Below are positions 1 through 5,862 of a DNA stretch of 9,604 bases, piece after piece. This DNA comes from JBBROS01 sp043748985 (GTDB taxonomy: Bacteria; Pseudomonadota; Alphaproteobacteria; Acetobacterales; Acetobacteraceae): the NCBI GenBank assembly GCA_043748985.1, contig JAYVEG010000265.1:1-9604 (forward strand). The letters run 5' to 3'. Every line of letters starts with the position of its first letter. Position 1 is the stretch's first letter. Under the pieces are notes generated by a model. It did no database searches. It was not told where the DNA came from and was given only the letters and a program-made list of their open reading frames with translations. The translations under genes were made by a program, and so were the position numbers.

Positions 1-185
1 GGGTGCCCGCCGCAAACCCTTCACCGGCCTAGGCAAACCAGAGCCGCTCCGAGGTGTGCTGCGCGGCCTCTGGTCTCGACGCATCGACCGGGAACACCGT
101 CTTGCCTACTAGGTGGAAGGTTGTCCCGATATCGACCAGCACATCGAAATCGCTGCCTGTCGCGGCCACTACCGACGGATGCCCC
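1..185. other. Left-edge region without a confident gene
   Basis: No complete gene is supported here. On the minus strand an open frame runs from about 226 to a TAG at 31-29. Its last ~45 codons have coding-like composition, encoding for example a DFDVLVDIGTTFHLVGKTVF stretch. It has no convincing start, and its upper part is antisense to the start of the crotonase gene. I do not recognise the family; it could be the 3' scrap of a decayed gene or chance. The plus frame is also open from a GTG at 54, but that 44-residue extension does not look like a crotonase N-terminus. Confidence 0.3.
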
Positions 186-941
186 ATGCTCACTGAAGCC
201 CAACACGGCGCCACCGTCATCCTCACCCTCGACTACCCCGCCCGTCGCAACGCCCTGGCCATGCCCATGCGCCAGGCCATCGTCGACGCCATGGAGCGCA
301 TCGAGGCCGACCCCGCCATCCGCGCCGTCGTCCTCACCGGCGCCGGCGGCACCTTCAGCGCCGGCGGTGACATCAGCGGCATGAACGTCACCTCATTGGC
401 CGAAGGCCGCGAGCGCTTCCGCGTCACCCACCGCATGGTCCGCCTGCTGATAAAAGCCTCGAAACCCATCATCGCCGCCGTCGAGGGCTACGCCGTCGGC
501 GCCGGCCTCTCCGTCGCCCTCTGCTGCGACACCATCGTCGCCAGCGACCAGGCCCAGTTCGCCGCCGGCTTCGGTCGCGTCGGCCTCGTCGCCGACCTCG
601 GCATGCCACACACCCTGCCGCTCCGCGTCGGCCACGGCCATGCCCGCCAGATCCTCCTCTACGGCGAGCGCATGGGTGCCCAGGAAGCGCATCGCATCGG
701 CCTGATCGACCACGTCGTCCTCCCAGGAACCGCGCTCGATGCGGCCCTGGCCCGCGCCCGCCTCTTCGACACGATGGCGCCGCTGCCGATCGCATTGACC
801 AAGCAGCACCTTGCCAAAGGCCTCGACGCCGCCCTCGAATGGGAACGCGACACCCAGGCCGCCCTGTTCACCACCGCGGACCATGCCGAAGGCAAGGCCG
901 CCTTCCTGGAAAAACGAGACCCAAGGTTCACCGGCCGCTAG
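186..941 (+). CDS. Enoyl-CoA hydratase/isomerase family protein (PaaG-like isomerase type)
   Basis: A 251-aa crotonase-fold protein, the normal length for single-domain members, acting on acyl-CoA esters in the cytoplasm. The CoA/oxyanion motifs are visible: TFSAGGDISGM (56-66) with the first oxyanion-hole loop, and GYAVGAGLSVALCCD (101-115) with the second. The two glutamates of true enoyl-CoA hydratases appear to be missing, with Ser at about 109 and Phe at about 129. Instead the segment FGRVGLVADLG carries Asp137 where PaaG and related enoyl-CoA isomerases have a catalytic Asp. This argues for isomerisation rather than hydration; the substrate is unknown. The start at 186 is preferred because MLTEAQHGATVILTL is the normal crotonase N-terminus; an upstream in-frame GTG at 54 adds 44 unrelated residues. 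The ribosome binding site is weak (GGA about 6 bases upstream). The next gene follows after 5 bases. Confidence 0.9.
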   Translation: MLTEAQHGATVILTLDYPARRNALAMPMRQAIVDAMERIEADPAIRAVVLTGAGGTFSAGGDISGMNVTSLAEGRERFRVTHRMVRLLIKASKPIIAAVEGYAVGAGLSVALCCDTIVASDQAQFAAGFGRVGLVADLGMPHTLPLRVGHGHARQILLYGERMGAQEAHRIGLIDHVVLPGTALDAALARARLFDTMAPLPIALTKQHLAKGLDAALEWERDTQAALFTTADHAEGKAAFLEKRDPRFTGR

Positions 942-946
942 CCCCG

Positions 947-1846
947 ATGATCCCCGTCCAGCGAACCCGGCTGGATGTGCTCGCCGTGTCCGTCATGCTC
1001 GTGCTGTGCAGCCTCTGGGGCATTCAGCAGGTCGCCAGCAAGGTGGCGCTCAGCCAGGGCATCCCGCCCATCCTCCAGGCCGTGCTCCGCTCCATGCTCG
1101 CCGGTCCGCTCCTGCTGCTGTGGATCGCGTTCCGAACCGGCCGACCCGGCCTCCTCCGGCTGTTCGCATCGGACGGCTCCGTCTGGCCCGGCCTGCTGAG
1201 TGGGTTGATCTTCGCCGTCGAGTTCATCCTGCTCTTCACCGGCGTCCAGCGCACCTCCGCCTCGCACGCCGTCGTGCTCCTGTTCACCGGCGGATTCTTC
1301 ACCGCCGCCGGCGCCCACCTGCTCCTACCCAACGAGCGCCTGCGGGCCGCCCAGGCCGCCGGTCTCGTGCTAGCCTTCATCGGGGCCGCGATCACGGTAG
1401 GGCAGGGCGCCGGCCCCGCAACGCTGGGGGGCGACCTGCTGATCCTGGCCTGCGCCGCCTGCTGGGGCCTAACGACCGTGCTGGTGAAGGCAAACCCGGC
1501 ACTCCGGGCCTGCCCGGCCGAAAAGGTGCTCGCCTACCAGCTGTTCGGCGCCCTACCCATCCTGGCCGTCGCCGCCCTGCTCGCAGGCGAGGTGCACGTC
1601 CCCACCGCAACACCCCTGGCCTGGGCGTCGCTGGTGTTTCAGGGTGCGGTCATCGCGTTCGCCAGCTACCTCGCCTGGTTCTGGCTGATCGCCCGCTACC
1701 CCGTCGGCCGCCTCGCCGCCTTCAGCCTTCTGACACCCCTGTTCGGCGTCGCCGCCGCTGCCCTGCTGCTGGGCGACCCGGTCACGCCCATGCTGCTGGC
1801 TGCCCTGCTCCTGGTCTGCGCCGGCCTATGGCTCGTGAACCGCTAG
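947..1846 (+). CDS. DMT superfamily transporter (EamA domains)
   Basis: A 299-aa integral inner-membrane protein with two tandem EamA halves (roughly residues 12-151 and 163-297), predicting ten helices as in drug/metabolite transporters. Family signs include the N-terminal SLWGIQQVASK, the second-repeat opening CAACWGLTTVLVKAN (169-183), and near the C-terminus SLLTPLFGVAAAALLLGDP (260-278), typical of the last EamA helices. The substrate cannot be read from sequence; small metabolite or amino-acid efflux is usual for the family. The ATG at 947 lies 5 bases after the crotonase stop and has no clear Shine-Dalgarno, so translation is probably coupled to that gene. An upstream in-frame start at 839 would add 36 Arg/Pro-rich residues from within the crotonase gene and is rejected. 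The stop codon overlaps that of the opposing small gene. Confidence 0.9.
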   Translation: MIPVQRTRLDVLAVSVMLVLCSLWGIQQVASKVALSQGIPPILQAVLRSMLAGPLLLLWIAFRTGRPGLLRLFASDGSVWPGLLSGLIFAVEFILLFTGVQRTSASHAVVLLFTGGFFTAAGAHLLLPNERLRAAQAAGLVLAFIGAAITVGQGAGPATLGGDLLILACAACWGLTTVLVKANPALRACPAEKVLAYQLFGALPILAVAALLAGEVHVPTATPLAWASLVFQGAVIAFASYLAWFWLIARYPVGRLAAFSLLTPLFGVAAAALLLGDPVTPMLLAALLLVCAGLWLVNR

Positions 1847-2112
1847 CGAGAAAGCGACGGCGCCGGCGCCGTGTCGCGCGACGTCGGAGAGGCAAGGTTC
1901 TGCGGCGTCGCCTGTCCACTGCCCGCAATCGCCCCGGTCGGTTGCCCCGCGAACGGGGCCGAGCTATCGGCCGTGTTCGACGTGCCCGCCCGATCCGCGG
2001 GCGCCCCAGTACTCGGCAACACGCCCGGAACCGGCGCCGGCCTCAACGCCTCCTTCTGCGCCATCGCAGCGCCCGAGGTCAGCAGGAACAGGCACGCCAG
2101 AATCATTCGCAT
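1843..2112 (-). CDS. Small Pro/Ala-rich exported protein, unknown function
   Basis: An 89-aa protein with a clear signal peptide, MRMILACLFLLTSGAAMA followed by QKE, with an AxA-type cleavage site after residue 18. The mature part (~71 aa) is rich in Ala, Pro, Ser, Thr and Gly and has no cysteine or hydrophobic segment, so it is probably an unstructured periplasmic or secreted peptide. I recognise no family. The start is ambiguous. ATG 2112 keeps the positive Arg2 of the signal peptide, but GAAGG (2114-2118) is only one base from it. ATG 2106 (third residue) has ideal 7-base spacing to that Shine-Dalgarno but loses the positive charge. Its TAG stop (1845-1843) overlaps the DMT stop on the other strand. 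Nothing nearby indicates a partner. Confidence 0.65.
   Translation of the reverse strand: MRMILACLFLLTSGAAMAQKEALRPAPVPGVLPSTGAPADRAGTSNTADSSAPFAGQPTGAIAGSGQATPQNLASPTSRDTAPAPSLSR
1854..1877. repeat. GC-only palindrome behind the convergent stop codons
   Basis: Positions 1857-1872 form a perfect 16-base palindrome (ACGGCGCCGGCGCCGT). It is flanked by GCGAC on the left and GTCGC on the right, allowing an extended stem with a 2-base bulge. It begins 8-11 bases after the DMT transporter stop and lies in the last codons of the opposing small gene (TAPAPS region). Its position fits an mRNA 3'-end stabiliser or Rho-independent-like hairpin for the transporter. No T-run follows on the plus strand, so a classical intrinsic terminator is not supported, and such palindromes can arise from Pro/Ala codons in GC-rich DNA. 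Confidence 0.3.
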
Positions 2113-2196
2113 ACCTTCACGAACGCCGTCCCATGCGCCGGGTTGCAGCCCCGCGGCTCCGCGGCATACGGTCGCACATTCGTCCCGGAGCCCGCC

Positions 2197-2440
2197 ATGC
2201 GTCCGCTGCTGCTCGCCCTCTTGCTGCTCGCCACGCCGGCTCTCTCCCCGCTTATGCGAACACCATGACCTGGTCCTTCGGCTTCGAAATCCTGACCCTC
2301 GATCCCCACACCCCCCGCGTCAGCTTCACCAACGCCACCCTCGGCAACATCTACGAGCCCCTGGTCCGCATGAACGACAAGCTAGGGATCGAGCTCGCCC
2401 TCGCCCTCCCCCAGGACAAACCCAGCCCCACGCTCTGGAC
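2197..2440 (+). pseudogene. Remnant of a family 5 (peptide/oligopeptide-type) ABC solute-binding protein, N-terminus only
   Basis: A GGAG Shine-Dalgarno (2187-2190) precedes ATG 2197, which opens a signal peptide (MRPLLLALLLLATPALS) that soon hits a stop at 2266-2268. From 2250 a different frame continues with AYANTMTWSFGFEILTLDPH, followed by TNATLGNIYEPLVRMNDKLG and ending near SPTLW. That matches the start of SBP_bac_5 periplasmic binding proteins, which typically read LTLDPH...N...YEPLV...L.PALA. The frame change falls in the TCTCTCCCC tract (2241-2249) and equals loss of one base or gain of two. Only ~80 of the usual ~500 residues survive, and no permease or ATPase genes are nearby. The intact protein would have delivered peptides or similar ligands to an ABC importer. 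Confidence 0.7.
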
Positions 2441-2449
2441 CGCCGCCGC

Positions 2450-2644
2450 GCCGGCAGCCTGGACACGGCCAACCGCCTGTTCTGCCTGCTCGGCCCCGAC
2501 GCGCTGATGTCCCACTGCACCGACCTGACCGACATCGACGCTGTCGCCGCAACCGGCACGAACATCGGCCACAACCCCTCCGCCATTGCCTCCGTGCGCG
2601 GCTACTGCCCAGTCCCCACCCTCTGGGGCCGGACGAGGCATTGA
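2450..2644 (+). pseudogene. Internal fragment of a metal-dependent amidohydrolase
   Basis: In a third plus-strand frame, about 55-60 residues from 2453 read GSLDTANRLFCLLGPDALMS, then HCTDLTDIDAVAATGTNIGH, then NPSAIASVRGYCPVPT, ending at TGA 2642-2644. This resembles the middle of amidohydrolase-superfamily deaminases/chlorohydrolases (ATZ/TRZ and cytosine-deaminase-like). There, SHC(T/V).L(T/S) holds a metal-binding histidine and TGTN(I/V)GHNPSAIAS follows. The N-terminal HxH metal site and the C-terminal catalytic half are absent, and there is no start codon context, so the fragment cannot be functional. It follows the binding-protein remnant directly. Uptake systems and amidohydrolases are often co-located, so both may derive from one lost operon. 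Confidence 0.65.
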
Positions 2645-2657
2645 GGGTCGCCGGCTT

Positions 2658-2766
2658 CTCCTTCTCCCTCGGGGAAAAGGCCAGGATGAGGGTCTGGGCC
2701 CGCAGAGCCGAGCCGGTCCGTGTATGGCGCGAACAGTCACCCAACCCGCTCCCCGAGGGAGAGGAC
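2658..2766. repeat. REP-like inverted repeat pair
   Basis: TCTCCCTCGGGG at 2663-2674 is repeated as its exact reverse complement CCCCGAGGGAGA at 2751-2762. The flanks are also similar in type: a GATGAGGGTCTGGG segment follows the left arm and ACCCAACCCG precedes the right arm. Each arm can fold on itself (for example CTCCC-CGA-GGGAG). The composition, CCC(A/T)ACCC...CTCCCCGAGGGAGAGG, resembles REP-type intergenic repeats common in proteobacteria. The right arm abuts the second DMT transporter and supplies the AGGA Shine-Dalgarno just before its ATG. Assignment to a repeat family needs other genomic copies. Confidence 0.5.
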
Positions 2767-2771
2767 CAGGC

Positions 2772-3680
2772 ATGATCCCCCTCTGGCTGCCGATCACCTT
2801 CGGGGCCGCCCTGTTCCAGACCTGGCGCACCGCCCTGCAACAGCGCCTCCGCGGCCGCCTCTCGGTCAGCACCGCGGGCCTGGTCCGCTACCTCTACGCC
2901 ATTCCCGTCGGCCTTCTCCTGCTGGGCACCTGGTGCGCCGCCACCGGCGGCCGCCCCCCCGCACCCACGGCGGGGTTCCTGCTCGGCTGCGCCATCGGCG
3001 GCCTCGGCCAGGTGATCGGCACCTCGCTGCTGATCATGGCCTTCGGCTACCGGAACTTCGCCGTCGGCACCGCCTATTCCAAGACCGACGCGGTCCAGGC
3101 TGCCATCGTCGCCGCCCTGTTCTTCCACGAGAACCTCGCACCCATCGCGTGGGCCGGAATCGCGGTCGGCGTCTGTGGCGTGCTGACCCTTTCGCTTGCC
3201 GGCAAGGGCCTGCGCCCGGCCGATCTGCTGCGCGCCACCGTCCAACCAGCCGCCCTCTGCGGCCTCGGCGCCGGCACCGGCTTCGCGGTCGCCGGGATCG
3301 CCATCAAGGCCGCGACCGTCTCCCTCGCCGCACCCGACAAGATCCTGTCCGCCCTGTTCGCGCTTGTCGTCACCAACGTGATGCAGACCCTCATGCAGGG
3401 CACTTTCATGGCAATACGCGAACCCGCAGGCCTCCGCGCGGCCTTCACCCACTGGCGCAGCGCAGTCTGGGTCGGCGTGCTCTCGGCGGCCGGGTCGTCC
3501 TGCTGGTTCGCAGGCTTCGCCCTGGCCCCGGTCGCCCTCGTCCGGACCGTCGGCCAGGTCGAGATGATCTTCACCCTGCTGTTCAGCCGCTTCTACCTGC
3601 ACGAGACGACAAAACGCTCGGACGTCGCCGGCCTCGCGTTGATCGTGGCCGGCGTCGTGCTCGTGCTCGCCTTCGGGTGA
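2772..3680 (+). CDS. DMT superfamily transporter (EamA family), second copy
   Basis: A 302-aa inner-membrane protein with about ten predicted helices in two EamA-type halves (roughly residues 3-140 and 160-301). The last part, VGQVEMIFTLLFSRFYLHET, followed by DVAGLALIVAGVVLVLAFG, is typical of the final helices of EamA exporters. The first half has the charged segment FGYRNFAVGTAYSKTDAVQA. It is clearly different from the transporter at 947-1846, so it is not a recent duplicate. The substrate is unknown. ATG 2772 is chosen because AGGA (2762-2765) lies 6 bases upstream and MIPLWLPITFGAALF starts the first helix; a start at 2586 would translate pseudogene and repeat sequence. Its TGA (3678-3680) directly abuts the TAG of the opposing alkene reductase. 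Confidence 0.88.
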   Translation: MIPLWLPITFGAALFQTWRTALQQRLRGRLSVSTAGLVRYLYAIPVGLLLLGTWCAATGGRPPAPTAGFLLGCAIGGLGQVIGTSLLIMAFGYRNFAVGTAYSKTDAVQAAIVAALFFHENLAPIAWAGIAVGVCGVLTLSLAGKGLRPADLLRATVQPAALCGLGAGTGFAVAGIAIKAATVSLAAPDKILSALFALVVTNVMQTLMQGTFMAIREPAGLRAAFTHWRSAVWVGVLSAAGSSCWFAGFALAPVALVRTVGQVEMIFTLLFSRFYLHETTKRSDVAGLALIVAGVVLVLAFG

Positions 3681-4790
3681 CTACTCGGCCGCCCGCTTCT
3701 GCTGCTGCAAGGTAGGATAGTCGGTGTAGCCATGCGCTCCGCCGCCATACCACGTCTCCTTCGGCGCATCGGCCAGGGGGGCGCCGGTCTTCAGGCGTTC
3801 CACCAGGTCCGGGTTGCCGATGAACGGGCGCCCGAAGCAGATCAGGTCGGCCAGGTTCTCCCGCCTGGCCTTCAACGCCAGGTCGCGGTCATAGCCGTTA
3901 TTGGCCATCAGCACGCCGCCGAAGCGCCGGCGCAACTCCTGCCCGCTATACCCGGGCGGCTCCGCGCGGCTGCCTTGCGTCGCTCCCTCGATCAAATGCA
4001 GGTACATCAGGCCGATCGGCTTCAGCTTGTCGACCAGCGCGCCATAGACGGCCATCGGGTTGCTGTCGATCGGCGTGTCGCCCACCTGCGGCGTGATCGG
4101 GCTGAGCCGGATCCCCACACGGTCCGCACCCCACACCTTGACCACGGCCTCAACCACCTCCAGCGGCAGGCGGATGCGGTTCTCGACACTGCCGCCGTAC
4201 TGGTCCGTGCGCTGGTTCGTGGTGTCGCGCAGGAACTGGTCCAGCAGGTAGGCATTGGCGGCATGCACCTCAACGCCGTCAAACCCGGCCCGCTTCGCGC
4301 ATTCGGCCGCATGGGCGTAGTCGGCGACAATGCCCGGAATCTCGCTGGTCTCCAGCGCCCGCGGCGTAACATAGTCCTTGAAGCCGGCTTCTGTGAAAGC
4401 CTTGCCGCCAGGCTTGAGCGCCGAAGGCGCCACGGGCAGTGCGCCGTCCTTCTGCAGGTCAGGATGGCTGATCCGTCCCACATGCCACAGCTGCAGCACG
4501 ATACGCCCACCCTTGGCATGGACCGCGTCGGTCACCAGGCGCCAGCCCGCAACCTGCTCGTCCGTGTAGATGCCCGGCGTGAAAGCATAGCCCTTGCCCT
4601 GCTGGCTGATCTGCGACGCCTCGGAGATGATCAGCCCGGCCGTCGCGCGCTGCGCGTAATACTCGGCATTCAGCGGGCCCGGGACATCGCCCTTGCCGGC
4701 GCGGCTGCGGGTCAACGGGGCCATGACGATGCGGTTGGCAAGCGTCAATGGTCCCACCCGGACGGGCTGGAACAGATCGGTGTCGGTCAT
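3681..4790 (-). CDS. Alkene reductase, Old Yellow Enzyme family (NADH:flavin oxidoreductase)
   Basis: A 369-aa FMN-dependent ene-reductase of the NemA/xenobiotic reductase type, full length for the family. It reduces activated C=C bonds (enones, maleimides) or nitro-compounds with NAD(P)H in the cytoplasm. Visible signatures are MAPLTRSRA (23-31) with the FMN-contacting Thr27, LQLWHVGR (99-106) with Gln100, VEVHAANAYLLDQFL (174-188) with the His176/Asn179 substrate pair and Tyr181 proton donor, DQYGGSVENR (196-205), Arg228, and FGRPFIGNPDL (319-329) binding the FMN phosphate. The start has CAGGAG (4798-4803) spaced 7 bases. Upstream in-frame codons run back into the antisense of the next gene and are rejected. 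It lies 55 bases downstream of the hydrolase gene and probably has its own promoter; no operator palindrome was seen. Confidence 0.95.
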   Translation of the reverse strand: MTDTDLFQPVRVGPLTLANRIVMAPLTRSRAGKGDVPGPLNAEYYAQRATAGLIISEASQISQQGKGYAFTPGIYTDEQVAGWRLVTDAVHAKGGRIVLQLWHVGRISHPDLQKDGALPVAPSALKPGGKAFTEAGFKDYVTPRALETSEIPGIVADYAHAAECAKRAGFDGVEVHAANAYLLDQFLRDTTNQRTDQYGGSVENRIRLPLEVVEAVVKVWGADRVGIRLSPITPQVGDTPIDSNPMAVYGALVDKLKPIGLMYLHLIEGATQGSRAEPPGYSGQELRRRFGGVLMANNGYDRDLALKARRENLADLICFGRPFIGNPDLVERLKTGAPLADAPKETWYGGGAHGYTDYPTLQQQKRAAE

Positions 4791-4797
4791 TGAAGCA

Positions 4798-4845
4798 CTC
4801 CTGAACAAGACCCTGTTTATGCGGTCGCAACCGCCATTGTGCCAA
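4798..4845 (-). promoter_or_regulatory. Candidate sigma-70 promoter and RBS for the alkene reductase
   Basis: On the minus strand TTGGCA (4845-4840; 5 of 6 to TTGACA) is followed after 18 bases by CATAAA (4821-4816; 4 of 6 to TATAAT), then CAGGAG 7 bases before ATG 4790. The -35 box begins immediately after the stop codon of the upstream hydrolase gene. The alkene reductase could thus be transcribed independently of that operon. This is a consensus match by eye only. Confidence 0.4.
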
Positions 4846-5820
4846 TCACACTTCGGCGAAACCGGCCGGTTGCCAGCGCGGCGTGCGGTCCTTGTCGACA
4901 ACCATGGCCCGAACGCCCTCCAGGAAGTCAGGATGCCGCGTCGTGACCCGGGTATGCGCCAGCTCGGCCTCCAACGCCTGCTGCAGCGTTCGCCCGGCGC
5001 CGGCGCGTACGAGCGCGAAAGACGCAAGAACGGACGTCGGCGAGACATGATGCAGCGTCTCGAGCGCCGCGCGTGCGAAGTCCGACCCATCGGCATCGAG
5101 CGCCGCCAGGATCCCCGCCACGCGGTCCGCGGCAAAGGCGGACACATCATGCCCAGCCAGCGTCGGGGCTGGCGCTGCCGTCATGGCCGCACCCAGGGCT
5201 GCAAGACCGTCCGCGGCCAGCGCGTCGGCCAGTCCGGCAATCCCCGCCTGCGGCACGAAATGGGTGGCGATGCCCAGCCAGGCCGCGTCGGCACCGCCCA
5301 CCCGGGCGCCGGTCAGCGCCAGATACATGCCCCAGGCGCCACGCAGCCGCGGCAGGGCGAAGGTGGCGCCCACGTCTGGGAACATGCCGATCGCCGTCTC
5401 CGGCATGGCGAACATGGCAGCCTCGGTCGCCACCCGAACGGACCCATGGATGGACAGGCCAATGCCGCCACCCATGCATATGCCGTCGATGATCGCGACA
5501 TATGGCTTGGGATACCGGTTGATCTCCAGGATCAGCGCGTATTCCTCTCGGAAGAACTGCTCGACCCCCGCCTCGTCGCCCGCGATCGACATGGCGCGGA
5601 TGGCGCGGATGTCCCCGCCCGCGCAGAATGCCCTTCCCCCGGCGCCTTCGATGACGATGGCATGCACCGAGGGATCGTCGCGCCACTCGGCCAGCGCGGC
5701 GGCGATGGCCCGGATCATCGCGAGGTCCAGCGCATTCAGCGCCCTTGGACGGTTCAGCGTGATGCGTCCGACGCGGCCCTGCCGCCGCGCGAGGACGGTC
5801 GGTTCGTTCGGTTCGGACAA
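4846..5820 (-). CDS. 3-hydroxyisobutyryl-CoA hydrolase (enoyl-CoA hydratase/isomerase family)
   Basis: A 324-aa crotonase-superfamily thioesterase that hydrolyses 3-hydroxyisobutyryl-CoA to 3-hydroxyisobutyrate and CoA in valine breakdown. It is slightly shorter than the usual ~350 aa. Motifs: LNRPRALNALDLAMI (22-36), AFCAGGDIRAI (64-74, oxyanion hole), DGICMGGGIGLSIHGS (112-127), and PETAIGMFPDVGATFALPRL (140-159), where Glu141 and Asp149 match the catalytic pair of this family. The ECH_2-type C-terminal extension is also present, with SPTS and DFLEGVRAMVVDKDR..RWQP (from about 298), which separates hydrolases from simple hydratases. The start is TTG (5820-5818), with AGGAG (5833-5829) 8 bases upstream; no in-frame ATG precedes the conserved N-terminus. 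The Shine-Dalgarno sits in a hairpin (separate entry). Other valine-pathway genes are not in the window. Confidence 0.9.
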   Translation of the reverse strand: MSEPNEPTVLARRQGRVGRITLNRPRALNALDLAMIRAIAAALAEWRDDPSVHAIVIEGAGGRAFCAGGDIRAIRAMSIAGDEAGVEQFFREEYALILEINRYPKPYVAIIDGICMGGGIGLSIHGSVRVATEAAMFAMPETAIGMFPDVGATFALPRLRGAWGMYLALTGARVGGADAAWLGIATHFVPQAGIAGLADALAADGLAALGAAMTAAPAPTLAGHDVSAFAADRVAGILAALDADGSDFARAALETLHHVSPTSVLASFALVRAGAGRTLQQALEAELAHTRVTTRHPDFLEGVRAMVVDKDRTPRWQPAGFAEV

Positions 5821-5850
5821 AGGCCGGGCTCCTGTTCGGTCGCCCGGCCT
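5821..5850 (-). promoter_or_regulatory. Hairpin holding the Shine-Dalgarno of the TTG-started hydrolase
   Basis: AGGCCGGGC (5821-5829) and GCCCGGCCT (5842-5850) form a perfect 9-bp stem around a 12-base loop. On the minus strand the loop ends in AGGA and the stem takes the final G of AGGAG. The stem's 3' base is directly followed by the TTG start codon. The structure lies between the YqjE-like gene stop (5863) and the hydrolase start, so it could attenuate transcription or limit translation. Only three T residues follow the stem, so it is a poor intrinsic terminator. Confidence 0.45.
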
Positions 5851-5862
5851 ATAGCCCGGTGG

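Larger units (their letters stand above)
2113..2771. other. 659-base stretch without an intact gene (decayed region)
   Basis: No intact coding gene is supported between the small exported protein and the second DMT transporter. In order it contains a GC-rich segment with two adjacent CCGCGG palindromes (near 2152-2165), a frameshifted solute-binding-protein remnant, an internal amidohydrolase fragment in another frame, and a REP-like inverted repeat pair. The two gene fragments are listed separately. Long open frames cross this area on both strands, but only the short stretches named show family similarity. Confidence 0.6.

Noticed and set aside
54..185. N-terminal extension of the crotonase from GTG 54
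   Set aside because: The 44 added residues are Ser/Thr/Cys-rich with no crotonase similarity; ATG 186 starts the conserved fold.
811..2268. A 485-residue plus-strand open frame in a second frame through the DMT transporter
   Set aside because: It is an Arg/Pro-rich shadow. Only its last 23 codons (from 2197) are meaningful, as the signal peptide of the binding-protein remnant.
1871..2452. The long plus-strand frame leading into the amidohydrolase fragment
   Set aside because: The part before ~2450 is antisense to the exported protein and overlaps the binding-protein remnant in another frame. Only the last ~60 codons resemble a protein family.
2382..3602. A 406-residue minus-strand open frame opposite the second DMT transporter
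   Set aside because: The opposite strand encodes a clear ten-helix transporter. This frame is acidic, Gly/Glu-rich and low in complexity.
5821..5850. Reading the hairpin as a plain Rho-independent terminator of the DUF883/YqjE-like operon
   Set aside because: Only TTT follows the stem before the sequence returns to mixed bases, and the start codon of the next gene begins immediately.
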